Assembly: GCA_902728285.1 (NCBI GenBank)
Contig: CACVBU010000893.1
Location: 1 to 64,000 of the forward strand
Direction of reading: 5' to 3'
Source: Clytia hemisphaerica
Lineage: Eukaryota; Cnidaria; Hydrozoa; Leptothecata; Clytiidae
Length of the DNA stretch: 64,000 nucleotides
Positions 1-13,000 of this stretch are shown here, piece after piece (positions within the stretch are counted from its first letter, which is position 1; the number at the start of each line of letters is the position of its first letter). The translations under genes were made by a program, and so were the position numbers. The notes under the pieces are model-generated. The model made no database searches and was not told where the DNA came from. It saw nothing but the letters and a program-made list of their open reading frames with translations.

Positions 1-90
1 TTTGTGACTTTCTTGAGTACCTTGTTTAAAAGTATATCATATATATAAAAATACAATTAAAAAAAGGATCTAAATTGATTTTCTAATTAT

Positions 91-220
91 TCTAATTCGC
101 AGACCTTTTAATTTTCGCGCGGCCTAGTGCGCGAAAATAGGCTTTTTTCGCGCACCCTTTAATTTCCGCGCAGTGGTGGTAGTCCACGAAAATTAAGGGC
201 ATTAAGGTATCAAAGAACGA
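91..220. repeat. Dispersed GC-island repeat, copy 1
   Basis: A segment with several CGCG motifs in an AT-rich setting. It begins TCTAATTCGCAGACC and contains short self-complementary pieces around CGCGCGGCCTAGTGCGCG. A diverged copy lies at 6509-6646 in the same orientation, sharing the CTAATTCGCA start, the TTTTCGCGC core and a GGGATTAA/GGGCATTAA-like end followed by a GTACCAAA/GTATCAAA-like run. It is non-coding and probably a short non-autonomous element. No target-site duplication was found. Confidence 0.45.
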
Positions 221-624
221 AACAACATATCTTTCTTCATATATATTATTTCAAAAGCACAAAAATTAAGCGCTTAAAATAGCCAAACGTCACATTATCC
301 AATGGACCGTTCGTTTTTGCCGCCCGTAGCGAGCTTGCGAGCGTAGGGTGGCCTACATAGCTTCACGCAAGGATATTGGACAGGAATCTCGATTTTTGCG
401 TTTGTTTTGTAATCGGTCTTCCGGTTAATTAGTGTTCCGTAATTATCCGGCAACGTTTATAGCTTACCAAACTAGCAAGTAGCTATCGGGTTCGCTAAAT
501 GCGCGGCGGACGTTTTTCGTTGTTTTTCCCTTCGGGGTTTTTTGTTTTTTTCTGTTGTGCGTTAATTTGTGGGTTAAGTTTTCAAACGCAGGTAATTCTA
601 TGCACATTTTCGATGAACAATTAT

Positions 625-1400
625 ATAGGCATCTACTTTATAAGAATCAAATCAATAACTCTTGATTGAAGGTAATATGCCTTTCGGTAATTAGTTCTTA
701 CAAAGTAAACAAAGGATGGCGAAAAAGATGAGCATATTTATTTTTATTATAGGCATGTGCTTTATAAGAATAAAATCAATAACTCTTGATTGAAGGCAAT
801 ATGCCTTTCAGTAATTAGTTCTTACAAAGTAAACAAAGGATGGCGAAAAAGATAAGCATATTTATTTTTATTATAAGCATCTACTTTATAAGAATCAAAT
901 CAATATCTCTTGATTAAAGGCAATATGCCTTTCGGTAATTAGTTATTAGAAAGTAAACAAAGGATGGCGAAAAAGATGAGCATATTTATTTTTATTATAA
1001 GCATTTTCTTTATAAGAATCAAATCAATAACTCTTGATTGAAGGCAATATATCTTTCGGTAATTAGTTCTTACAAAGTAAACAAAAGATGGTGAAAAAGA
1101 TGAGCATATTTATCTTTATTATAAGCATTTTCTTTATAAGAATCAAATCAATAACTCTTGATTGAAGGCAATATACCTTTCGGTAATTAGTTATTAGAAA
1201 GTAAACAAAGGATGGCGAAAAAGATGAGCTTTTTTATTTTTATTATAGGCATGTGCTTTATAAGAATTAAATCAATAACTTTTCATTGAAGGCAATATAT
1301 CTTTCGGTGATTAGTTCTTACAAAGTAAACAAAGGATGGCGAAAAAGATGAGCATATTTATTTTTATTATAAGTGTCTACTTTATAAGAATCAAATCAAT
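625..1400 (+). repeat. 124-bp minisatellite, about 6.3 tandem copies
   Basis: Six full units of exactly 124 bp start at 625, 749, 873, 997, 1121 and 1245, and a partial unit starts at 1369. Each unit begins ATARGC, runs through TTTATAAGAATCAAATCAAT, and contains AGGCAATATGCCTTTCGG and GTAAACAAAGGATGGCG. Units differ by a few substitutions and spacing does not change, so expansion looks recent and without indels. No conserved reading frame is evident. It is not a CRISPR array: the organism is eukaryotic, and units are head to tail without spacers. Confidence 0.9.
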
Positions 1401-3691
1401 TTCAGAATTTTTTGCGTTTTCACTGTGATTAATGTGAGCGATAACTTCTCTTTTTGAGATGTGAGCGACCATCTATCCCATGTCATCTCAAATGTAAAGT
1501 TGAAACCAAGCTTTCTTCCTCCAACTTAAATTTTACCGATAAAACGAATTTAAAATCTACACATGCGTAATTTTGCTTACTTAGGGATATTTCGATAGGA
1601 AGCTCTGCGGGGCATTCTTAGCGACAGCTACTTGCTAGTATATGTTGATAATGACCTTCATTTTTAAGGAAATATTTAGTCGCAAATTTGCGATTCTTGC
1701 TCCTAATAATTTTCGAAACTTTCACTATAAAGCATTAAAAAGCTTTAATCAGCATTTAGTCGTTATAAGCATTTGTAGCGGGTGGCAGTTAGTGAAAGCT
1801 ATGGCTAGTATATATATATGTAAATATTTCCAGGGGGTAATCCGAACAAGATTCTCCGGGAAACTCGGGGGAACTCATTTTACCATGGGCTTAAAAGTTA
1901 TTCTACTAAGACTTCCAGGGGCTAAAAACAAGTTTTAATTCGAATTTAACCCTTCTATCTAGAAAATTTTTGATTGACTTGAAATTTTGCAGCGGTTATG
2001 CTGAAAGTTAGCAATTTAGGTAAAAATGGACCAGTCTGTGAAATACCAACTCACACTAAACTGAAGCTTTGCACACTGTGTCTCTTAGATGGTTACAATA
2101 ATCACCATACCACTAAATAACCCTCTAAAATTGAAGATTTACTAAAATGAAAATGAAGATCATACCATAGGGCAATTCTCGGGTTTCGGATTAAACTACG
2201 CACGCGTAGACAAGTAAAAGTAAAGACAAAGTAAGCGTAAATGCCTTTTAAAAATGTTTATAGATATGCTCTTATTTCTCTTTTTATTCATTCAAAAAAT
2301 GTTTTTGGCTGTTATACTTACATTACAGTGGCCCATACAGTATATGCCAAAATGGAAAAATGAGCTAAAATTGTTAGTCACTAGGCTACTTTCTATCTTG
2401 TTTACTTATGATTTTTTTCATTCAAATTACATGAGATTAAAGCAAAAGCTATGTGAAAATCGTGTATACTATGTTAAAAATACAATACAACCTCGCAAGC
2501 CAGGGCCGTTAAACGATTCTGCAACACAAGGGGATCAGTGCCGTAAAACTGGAGGAATCAACTACCTCGCCCCCCGTCAACCTCAACGTGTCAATCAGAA
2601 TCATCCAGAACGCCTGCGCGTAGTTTTTACACAAACGCCGGATTGAAATGAAAGAAACTAAAATCTATCGCTAGATTTCAAAAAATGTAATCGTAATCCT
2701 CCAAAACAAAGGAACTGCTAGATACAATCCGTCGTCATGATTACGGCGCTTTGTATGTGCGTTTTGGATGGGAAATAATTAGCTTCAATTCAATTTCTCT
2801 TGCCTGAGAAGGGTTAAAGTTTCGCCTCTAGCCCTTTGGGCTTGATGAAACTCAATGGGCATGGGTCAGGCAGCCTGGGGTCAAGAGAGAGGGTGGTTGA
2901 AAATAATAACGAGATTGCCGATAAAAGAAAAGCAGAAGAAGGCGCGGGGCCGGGGGGGAGGGGAGATTAAGATGCCCGCCCCTATTTTTCATAGACATAC
3001 TCTAGCCCGCCTTCACCGCCACTTTTTCGCGGGAAACTTTTTGCCATTGCTCAAATCTATTAAAAAAAATTTAACGCGCGCTAAATGTGATTGGTAGATG
3101 TATGTCACGTGACACCCCAGAGATGGAGGGACAAGAAGTTCCAAGAAATTTAATTCAAAAGGGGATAATCTCTGTCTGCTCCCATTCAGAATGATCATTT
3201 GACTGAATTGTCACTGGCCTATAGGTGTGTATTGATTTTATACAGATATAAACCTAGGAAATATGCTTAACTATTTGGGTCTAAATGTCTCTCCATTGCA
3301 GAGGATTTGCTTTTTGTTCTGGCAAATTTTATGAATAATCTCCTTCTCTCTCTTCTTGTTTCCTTTTTTATTATTACCACACCACACATCACCAGAATTT
3401 CAACATTTTGTTTTGAGTTTTGAGAAAAGGTTTGATAAAAATCAATTGGTAAGTAAATATCCAGTATTGACATTTTTAACTCAAACCTTCTTTGATTTTG
3501 TTTCAATCAAACTTTCATGCATGTGATGATTTCCATTTTTCATGTTCTGGTTTTCATTTTGCAAAAAGGCATAGTCTTGATAACACTAAATGAAAATGGC
3601 AAGTTTTGCATTAATCGGAAATTATGCTTGAACAGGAACTGGAAAACTTTGTGACAGTTAGTGGAAGTACTTTGATTTGCGAAGCGTCTTT
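1401..3691. other. Intergenic stretch, no gene recognised
   Basis: Several open stretches of 60-130 codons occur here (for example 1642-1938 and 2254-2646). None has a recognisable domain, low-complexity signature or credible splice structure. A purine/GC-rich patch lies at about 2930-3010. I see no tRNA, rRNA or recognisable transposon end apart from the tail of the retroelement that begins at 3692. Confidence 0.4.
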
Positions 3692-4735
3692 ATAATAATA
3701 ATAATAATAATAATGTATACAAGTTCAAGGCACACGAGGGCTTCTGAGAACCGGATCTTGATTACAATTGTCTTGTCTCGAATCTTTTCGGATGTTTTTT
3801 CCAAGCTTTGTTGAGTCTTTCTTTAAAGATTTTGACAGTCTTTGCCTCTACAACGTATCTTGGTAATCTATTCCAGTTTGGTATACTCCTGTAAAAGAAC
3901 GAGTTGGTTTGTGTGCCTCGGAATCCATCTTTACCAAAATCTGGTATCAGCTCATCATTGTGTCTCCTGTTAGGACATGTTCGAGTCGATAATTTACTTG
4001 GAAGAGTATTTTTGTCGTAGTAGTGGAGATGTTTGTATACTTGGACCATATCACAAAAGAGTCTCCTGAATTCAAGTGTGGGGAGGTCAAGTATGCGCAA
4101 GCGTTCTTCATAGGACATATCTTTGCAGATAGGCACGAGTCTTGTGGCGCGTTTTTGTACACCCTCGATCAAATTAACATATTTTCGAAGTTTAGGTGAC
4201 CATACCGACTGAGCATACTCCAAGTGCGGACGGACAAACGAAGTATATAGTATTAGGAAGATGGATGGATTCAGATGTTCAAAGCTCCTGTTAATCACTC
4301 CTAGTATTGAGTTTGCCTTCTTTACCTGCTTTGCAATATGCTCCTCGAATGTAAGTTCTGAGTTGATCACAATCCCAAGATCTTTCTCTTCAAAAACATG
4401 TTCTAGCTGATTTCCATCCAAACAATATGGATAGGCATGTTTGATGTCAGAGAATTTGCCAATAGTTAGTACGTGACATTTGTCGGGATGGAAATTTAAT
4501 AACCCATTCTTTCGACCACTTGACTAGCGCGTCTATATCCTGTTGGATGGAAATAGAGTCTTCGATAGTGTTGACCTCTTGGAAGATTTTGGTGTCATCA
4601 ACAAAAAGGAGTATAAATGATGATATCACTCTTTCAGGAAGATCATTGATGTAAAGAACGAACAATAACGGTCCAAGGACACTACCCTGTGGGATACCAC
4701 TAACCACGTGATCCGTTGTCGAAAATGATTTATTT
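3692..4735 (-). mobile_element. 5'-truncated non-LTR retroelement (CR1/L2-like reverse transcriptase fragment)
   Basis: On the minus strand the fragment opens inside the reverse transcriptase domain. Motif B, GIPQGSVLGPLLFVLYIND, is at about 4640-4700, followed by the catalytic block LFVDDTKIF, where the usual alanine of ADD is valine. A change of reading frame at about 4488-4500 separates this part (ORF 4764-4447) from the C-terminal part (4421-3762), which contains the DLGIVINSELTFEEHI and YTSFVRPHLEYAQSVWSP blocks typical of this clade. Downstream of the stop the element ends in an ATT-type microsatellite (3692-3714), a common 3' tail of such elements. Loss of the 5' half, the frame change and the altered motif mark it as dead. 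It encoded a replication protein for target-primed retrotransposition. No clear target-site duplication was found. Confidence 0.85.
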
Positions 4736-5762
4736 AAGTCACACAGAACAAAAGAAAATAGCAAAAGAACAAATCAAAGGAATTACCCATAGCTACCATT
4801 TCGCAACCATGGGGAATCGCGATTTTACGGAAATGGGAATCCTCATATCGAATAAAGCATCTTCTGAAAATTTCATCCTTCCCCATAAAATGCGAAAATG
4901 AAAATTGAAGAAACTTTCGTTTTCTAATTGTCTTTTTAATCTGCCATGAAGTGTTATAAAATTCCTCATAGAATGACACTTTCTCCTACTAAGAGGTTTA
5001 AAAATTTACGTAGAAACAAGAAACTGTGAAAATCAATTACAAAACTACGTCACAACCAAGGAGTGCTGACTTTTAGTTTTAATGACTTGTTCTCACTTGT
5101 TTGGTTTCCGTAATAAAAAGAAAGTCGTTATTGTGAACTTTGAACATGCTTTAAATGGAGGTATTTCCACTAACTGTCTGAAATCCAAGAACTTGTAAAG
5201 TTGTTGTCTTTGGGTTTTTATTTTGCTAGCTATTCCATTTTTAACAGAACAGGCTGGCTATTTAGGCTAGTTAGTTAGAAACACTTTTTAAAATGGCAAG
5301 TGTTGCCTAAAAGTTGAAATATTTCCCAGCAGGAAGCTGGAAAACTCCCAAAAACTTTCCCAATTAGGACAGTAACATGTTCAAACTCTGAACAGGAAAG
5401 TTTGCTTTAGTGCATGCTGCTGGAAATGGCAGCGTTTGAATGACAGTTTTCCCATCAAAATTTTGGCTGAATCCCGGAATCCCCAAAAATTGAAAAAATT
5501 AATAACACCGTCACACCGGTTTGTACCTAGAGGTTAAAATACCGGTATTCTGATAAAAAATAAGGCTAATCACAGTCACCCTCTGATTTTACAATACCAT
5601 TTTTCCTGTCTCATTTTCGTCAAATCCCGTAATACTGTACTAAAATAGGGCCAATCCCATCACACCGTAAAAGTACAAACCCCCCTACCAATTTTGGAAA
5701 CTCGCTACAATTTACAGAGCGAGAGAAAAACTAAATCAGTAAATCAGCAGAGGACTTGTATT
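4736..5762. other. Intergenic, no gene recognised
   Basis: AT-rich sequence without convincing coding potential. Around 5510-5670 short phrases such as CACACCGG and AATCCCG recur irregularly, suggesting remnants of a degenerate repeat. No complete element could be delimited. Confidence 0.3.
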
Positions 5763-6433
5763 CTCAACTTCAGTTGAGCTACAATCTGACAATGTCTGTG
5801 TGTCTGTGTGTCTGTGTGTGTGTCTGTCTGTCACAAAAACTTTAGGGCAGCCTGGAGACTTCAAAAATGCTTGGGTTTGGCTGAAATTTGGCACACTTGT
5901 TCCTTGGGTGAATATCTGGGGGTGTTTTTTTCATTTTTTGAAAATTTTGATTTTTGGGGCCTGGGGACGAGTATTTTGCCAAAACGAGGCTAAAACCTTA
6001 GGGCAGCCTGGAGACTTCAAAAATTGTCAGATTTGGCTTAAATTTGGCACACTTGTTCCTTGGGTGAATATCTGGGGGTGTTTTTCTCATTTTTCAAAAA
6101 TTTTGATTTTTGGGGCCTGGGGACGAGTTTTTCGCTAAAATGAGGCTAAAACTTTGGAGCAGCCTGGAGACTTCAAAAATTGTTTGATTTGGCTGAAATT
6201 TTGCACACTTGTTCCTTAGGTGAATATCTGGGGATTTTTTTTCCATTTTTCAAAACTTTTGATTTTTGGGGCCTTGGGACCAGTATTTCGCCAAAACGAG
6301 GCTAAAACCTTAGGGCAGCCTGGAGACTTCAAAAATTGTCAGATTTGGCTAAATTTGGCACACTTTTTCCTTTGATGAATATCTTGGGGTCTACAATTGG
6401 GCCTATAAATAATTTGAAGCTACTGAAGTTGAG
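5763..6433 (+). mobile_element. Inverted-repeat-bounded element with microsatellite and 156-bp tandem repeats
   Basis: A perfect 12-bp inverted repeat, CTCAACTTCAGT at 5763-5774 and its complement at 6422-6433, bounds the region. Inside, a TGTCTGTG-type microsatellite (about 5790-5832) leads into about 3.6 units of a 156-bp tandem repeat, anchored on (A/G)GGCAGCCTGGAGACTTCAA at 5845, 6001, 6157 and 6313. Because 156 is divisible by three, reading frames stay open across units and give an artefactual repetitive peptide. I do not regard it as a gene. A similar layout, microsatellite followed by units of about 152 bp, appears at 20881-21240. Whether the short inverted repeat marks transposon termini is an inference. 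Confidence 0.6.
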
Positions 6434-6508
6434 CCCAGTGCGTTGCGCACGTTCGACTATTCTTTAAAGGAGCACTAGAATAATATTTCTGCACATTTAT
6501 AGTGATTA

Positions 6509-6646
6509 CTAATTCGCACACCCTCTAGTTTTCGCGCAGACAAGTGCACAAAAATAAGCTTATTTTGTGAGCCTTTTATTTTCACAAATGTTTTCTGTGT
6601 GAAGATAAAAGGCGCAAAAATTGATGGGATTAAAAGTACCAAACAA
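6509..6646. repeat. Dispersed GC-island repeat, copy 2
   Basis: Diverged relative of 91-220 in the same orientation. It shares the CTAATTCGCA start, the TTTTCGCGCAGACAAGTGCAC core and the final GGGATTAAAAGTACCAAA. Several CpG positions of copy 1 read as TG or CA here, consistent with decay of methylated CpGs. Non-coding. Confidence 0.45.
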
Positions 6647-7036
6647 TCCAATAACCTTTTGAAACTAAATAACTGCACTAAAATTTATTTAACACAATAA
6701 AATTGCAAATAAATGAAATTTAAATATTTTGGCCTTGTGAAAGACTCCCCGGGTCGGCCTCAAGTCGTTTGCGTGATGGCATGATCAAGAATTTTATGTG
6801 GTCTGTGATTTTAATTGCTATGCATTTTAATTTAGGCTATTTTTCACTGTTTTTTTGTAATGACAAATTGTCCTGATTTTTGTGATGAGGAAAAATTTGC
6901 ACGGTGTGATCACACCACATTGTCACATGATCACATCATGAAGAGTGATGCTGGGAGGTCCCATTAATAGTATATTTTACTATTTTATATTTTAGCGAGA
7001 AAATGAATTAGCAATGGAACAATCATAAGCTCTAAG

Positions 7037-10000
7037 ATGCAGTTGAAATCAGGTCCTAGTAAGGACGACAGAAAAAAGAGACTTGAATTACTTTTACAGC
7101 AGGTTAGTTGGTTTGTAATTGATTTATTTTCGAAACAAAAAAATATTTCTAAAGGTGGACTCTTCTCTCTCATTTGTATCATTTGATAGATATCCTCACA
7201 CAAAGCAGCACAAAGGTTAAAAATATTGAAGACAAATTAAAAATTCTACTGGCATGCTGTGACTTGAATAGTTATCATATCTTATTTTTTCTTCTAGCAA
7301 GCTGACAATGATGAAATTGAGACTATACACAACAATTCTAGGTGATATTTTGTTTTCCTTTTAGTTGGTATGATAGGATATAAAGTTTTTGTTAAACTAA
7401 AACTGGTATATTTTGGTTTAAAAACAGATTTTTGTTTTAAATGCATTTTTGGGCTAATTTATCTCAACTTTTTTTTTCAGTGTTGTACAGAAGAAACAAG
7501 TTCCAGAAAGGATTGATCTGATATCTCCAGCACCAAGTAACCATTCAAACAGTAACGGAGCAACTCCAAGTCCTGATATCATTGACAACACTCCAGGTTA
7601 ATTTTACTGAAATTTCTATTGTTATTCCCCTTGCCAGAAATAATCCAATATCTTGGAGTTTTTGAATTTTAAAGAATATATAATAATTTATTCTATTGGA
7701 GGAAATAGGAAAGCTAAACATTGTCGGGTTGTATATCAAATTTGGTCCATTGTATTAAAAGTACACCACAAACACTATTTTTGAGCAGATGCTCAGAGAT
7801 AAGGGGTGCCCCAGGAAGTGTTGTAATTTAGTACTATGGATTCTGATAAAAAAGGAGTTAACATTTCCCGGGAGATGAGGAAAGAAGTATACATTGATAA
7901 TATGGCTGAATGATGAGATCAAAGGAAACTAAAGAGACCTTTAATGAAAGTATAATTATGGATAAAGCCACTTGCTTTAGTAAAAAAGAACTTCCATGAA
8001 CTTGTTATAAAAAGTTTTTACTACTTCAGAAGCCCTGTTTTTAAGAGATTTTTTTCTCTAGGAAGTTATGATCACATAGCAAATTAAATATATTTTCTTT
8101 TTATAACACTAACAGTTGAAATTCCTGACGAAATTAATTGCACGGCATGCAGTAAGAAGATCAAATGGAAGGTGAAAAAAGTCTGTAAGCATCCAAGATT
8201 GGGAGTCATTCTTTGCAAAGTATGTATAATATAAGTATATCATAATAGGGGCTGCAAAGCCAGTTTTTATTCAATATAAACAAACTTGATATGGCTTATA
8301 GGCAAATATTCTGAGCCATTCTACATTGTAAATTGGCATGTAACAGGTTATTAACCCTTTAAGGACCGATGATCTCATCATCACGTTCCGTGCCAAAAAT
8401 ACTGATGACGAGATATCTCGCATGGGCATTATGTTCCAAGTATACCGAAAAATTGAAATTCGTAAAATATCCAACTATCCAGAAGTCCAACAAAAAGTCC
8501 AAAACAAAATTCAAAAAAAGTTATGGTTTATTTCAATCATGCTGATATGAGTCTTTTTATAAACCCTGACCATTTTCTCTATGTAATTTTCTCTTATAAC
8601 TTTATAGTTGTGTAATTCTTTTTTGCAGTCAGATACAAAAAATTAATATCACATATGGAAAAAAGAAGTACAAATAATCAGAAAATGAAAAAATATTAAA
8701 AGAAAACCCCTTTTAATGATGAATTTTCCCCAACTCCGTGTTTTATATTGACGAGTGACTTATCTCGTCTCACAGTCGCGAACCCCTAAAGTACTTTTTG
8801 CCAAGTTATTTTGTCATTCAGTCTTTTTGGCACAGGATGTTTAAAATATTGCGGTATTTTACCAACCACCTCCGAAAAAAGACTCAGTATTTTAAGAACA
8901 GTCAGTTCAAAAGGCTGCGGTAGGCACGGACAAAAAAAAGCATGCAGTCGTTAAAGGGTTAGAAACAAAAATTCGCCTTGCAATCTAAGGGTTGTGAATT
9001 TGATTCCTGGTTGCCACTAACCTACCCAATGAGTGGCTTAGTGGCTTAGTGGTAACAGTGACCAGTCGTCACAAAAAGATTTGCTAAGATATACAAATAC
9101 TTTATTATTCCTGCAACACAATACTTGTTGATTTTATCACAGTTATTAATTTAATATTTCTTTCCTCTAGAGCTGCTTGAAGTTCATCAATTCCAATGAT
9201 TATGCACGAGATGAACAAGGCGTGGAAGAGTTCTGTACTTGGTGTGGAGATGGTGGAAATTTAGTATGTTGTGATTTCTGTGAGAAAGCTTATTGTAAAC
9301 ACTGCATAAAAAGGAACTTAGGAAAACCGTTTTTAAAAACACTCCTAGAGGCAACAGAGGAAGTGAAATGGAAATGTTTCCATTGCGATCAAAGTCAAAT
9401 AAGTGTTTATATCTCACAATGCAGTATTATGATGAATCACGTACATACATATAGAGCTCATGAGTCAACAATTGAAGTCAAGAAAACCCACGTCGGAGAT
9501 GGACTTTCTTTGAAAGACAGAGAAAAGCGATTAAAACATGCCTCCGATGCAATTTCCAAAACAGCAGATTCCCAAGTTAAAATGAAAAGCAGTTTTACTG
9601 AACAGAACTCTGGGGAACCAAAAGCTAATGTCAAAACAGAGGAACCAAAAATCAAACAGGAAAAGGAAAAAGACAAGAAGAAGTCGGTCACTGTTGTTCT
9701 ATCAAGCAGTGAAGAATCTGACGAAGAGATTGTGGTGATCAGTAAAAGTGGTAAAAAGACTGTCCTTAATAAAGCTGTATTAATGGCAGCACAAGAACTT
9801 CTCAACAAGAAAGGTGATAGTGATACTAAAAAGGAATCTAAAAAGAAACAAGACCCACTTGAAAATAAGGAAGAAGAAGAAGCAAAGGAAAAACCTAAGA
9901 AAACTAAAAAGAAACTTGAAAATTTCATGAGGCTTAGTTTAAGTAATAGTAAAAAACAATCTGAACCTTCTTCTGAGAGTGATAGTCCTCCAGAACGATC

Positions 10001-13000
10001 GAGCTCCTCTGAATCTTCTGACGATGAAGTTTTGTCTAAGAAAAAGAAGAAGGAAATGGAGATTGTCGATGGTGTTGTTATTGATGGTGAAAAACCTGGA
10101 CCGTCAGGTATACGTTCAAAAAGGAAATCAAAGAAACGTAAAGAAAAGGTTGTAAAAAATCAAGATGCATCATCAGACGAGGATGAGTTTATACCGAGCA
10201 TTGAAGCACTACACGAAAAGAGGAGAGAAGAAGCTAAAGAACAAATCACAAATAAAATGCTCGGTCCTGAACCAACAGTCAAATTTATTGATCAATTACC
10301 CATCAAACCCACTAAAACAGTAAGACGTTCTAAAGAGGGTTCAAACTCTCATAGCCCTGTTGTTGATAAAGAAAACAATGCAAATGAATCCGATTCTACT
10401 GTGAAAGACACTGATGATAAAAATGTTGAGGACCCAGAAAACACTTCTAAAGAGACATCTGAAGAAGTAGTTGAAAAAGCTGATGAAAGTGATGACGAAA
10501 CTATAGGTAGTCCGCCACCTTTGAAAGAACTGTCTGAGAAAGCTTTAAGTTGTTCTGTGAGTTTAACAAAACTTGCTTTCCCTGTAAATAATGAATCACT
10601 AGACAAAGAGGACAGTGGTGAAACAAAGGAGGATGAAGTGGTAGATAAGCACACTGAAGCTGACAATGATGTTGAAATGAATGAACCTGAAATAGATTCC
10701 GATTCAGGTGAAAAAGACATTGACTCAAATAGTGAGAATAATGAGATTGATGACTCAAATAAAGAAAATAACGAGGAGAGTAAACAGGGAAAGAAAGAAG
10801 ATGAGAAGAAGGAAATTGACGAATCTGGGGAATCTGAAGGTGAAGATAAGAAACGTTCTGAAAATGAAAATGAAGATGAAAATGAAGATGAAGATGAAGA
10901 TGAGAAGGAACAAATACCACCAGAAAGTGATGACAGTGATGATGATGAGAGTCAACCAAAACAGAAATTCTTACGGAAACGGAAACCTAAAGATGATTCT
11001 AATGAAGATTCAGATGTGCAAGAAGTACAACCAAAGAAAAAGAAGCAGAGGCAGAAAAATAAGAGCGATTCTGATGTCGAAGAAGTACAACAAGATACCG
11101 AGGTAGTGAACTCTGATGATTCTGATTTTGAAGAAGCCACACCGAAACGATCAACAAGACAAAGCAGGCGAACCAAAGGGAAGAAAAAGGATGGTAAGAA
11201 AGCTACTAAGAAGAAGAAAAAGAATGCAGATGATGATGATGCTGAGACTGTATCCAGTGGTTCTGATGTCCAAACGAAATCGACTCGACGTCGGCGAAGA
11301 AAACAGTCTGATTCTAGTTTTGAGGAGATTTCATCAGACGATTCCGATGATGACGAAATTCAACACACGATTGAATCGGAATCTGATGAATCAAGTGATG
11401 CTTCGATCATTATCACACGTAAAAAGAATCAGAAAGACAAAGGGAAGAAGAAGAAAGGAGGGCGTGGTAAGAAGAAGAAAAAGAAGAATAGTAGCGATGA
11501 GGATGAGGAGAGCGATGAAGAAGGTAAATCACCAACCAAAGGACGAAAGAAGATCCGCAAAATCATGAAAGACAATCAACTGACCGAAGAGACTCGTCAT
11601 GCAAGAGAACTTGAAGAACAAAGACGCCAAAGACTGCTCGACCGAACAGCCAAAGATCGCAAGGAATACACCAAAGTTCTTGAGATCAGTGAGGGAGAAT
11701 ACGTATTGGAGCGAAATAAGGACAAGCAACCACTTGTTTCAGTGTCGGCTGATATCAACAAACATTTGAAACCTCATCAACGTAAAGGTATCCAGTTCAT
11801 GTATGATTGCTGTATTGAGAGCATCAACGGTTACAAGAAAGGCGACGAAGGTGGTGGTTGTCTACTTGCACATTGTATGGGCCTTGGAAAAACACTTCAG
11901 GTACGAATCTATCAATGAAAATGTATTATTGAATGTTTTTGAGATTTTCCGGAAGTTTCTCAGCAATTTCTAAGTTTTTTTCTAGCCTCCATTTTCCAAT
12001 TTTGAAAACAGTTTTCTTGACCATTCTTTAAAGCAATATACATGGAAAATTCTTGTTCTTTGAAAATTGCAGAAAGATTCTTCTTCTTTTCCTGAAGAAT
12101 TATTGAAAATATTAGAATCTTGTTTTCATTCAGATCGTATCATTCACCAGTACCATTGAGAAAAGTGAAAACATCAAAATGAAACGCTTTTTGATTGTCG
12201 CTCCTCTCAACACGGTTTTGAATTGGGAACAAGAGTATGAAAAATGGTTGAGCGTTGAAGATAGGATGGACGTAAGTATATTCCTTTGGCTGTTGTTTTC
12301 TGTACTTGGTGGGTGGAGGAGATATTGGATATTTTGTCCGGAGGGTAGTTTACAATCCGCAAATTTGTCTTGTTTTAGGGTCAAACTTGCACTGATTCAG
12401 TCTGATTAGGGGTGATTTTGAATGTCCGGGAGGTGAGATCCGTTGTCCGAGGGTCAAAATTCACAATAATCCTCCACCCCTCAAATTCTACTTTTTTTTC
12501 TGGAAGAGCCCAAAGGAAGAAAGTTTTTTTGTTTCGATTCACTGTTTGGGATTCTTTTTTCCTATTCAAAGGTTTACGTGATGTCACGTTGTAACGGTAT
12601 GAAAGACCGTGTCCGCACGCTCAAAGAGTGGTTTGAAGATGGTGGGGCGCTCATCATTGGTTACGAAATGTATCGGAATCTCGTCAATTTCACGTTTGTC
12701 AAAGGAAAGAAAATGAAAGAACAAATCACTGAGTATCTCGTTGACCCTGGTAAGGACCTTTCAAATATTTAAGTTCAGGGTATGAATTGACTTTTCATTT
12801 ATAAAGTTAAACAAAGGATTATTTGTTACGTAAGATCTTTGTCTTCCTGTCTTCCATAATCCATGTTCAACACATGTGAGTGTTAGGGCTGCAAAAAAAC
12901 TACTTAAAAAGTGTCTGTTTTAGACAATCTAGAAAGTTTGAAATGCTGAAATTTCCTCCGGTGGTTTTATTTAAGATTCGTGACTTATTTTTTAAAAGTT

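Noticed and set aside
625..1400. Regular repeats that might be taken for a CRISPR array
   Set aside because: Units are contiguous 124-bp head-to-tail repeats with no variable spacers, in a eukaryotic genome.
2254..2646. 130-codon open frame upstream of ATRX
   Set aside because: No domain, no conserved motif and mixed composition. Consistent with chance.
4716..4979. Small open frames on both strands next to the truncated retroelement
   Set aside because: They straddle the 5' truncation point, show no motif and have no splice support.
5800..6138. 112-codon open frame with an apparent internal protein repeat
   Set aside because: It is produced by the 156-bp tandem repeat, whose length is a multiple of three. 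There is no family match and no splice or start context.
9187..11176. Several long minus-strand and shifted frames within ATRX exon 5
   Set aside because: Shadows of the biased acidic/lysine-rich coding sequence. The plus-strand frame has the ADD and ATPase motifs.
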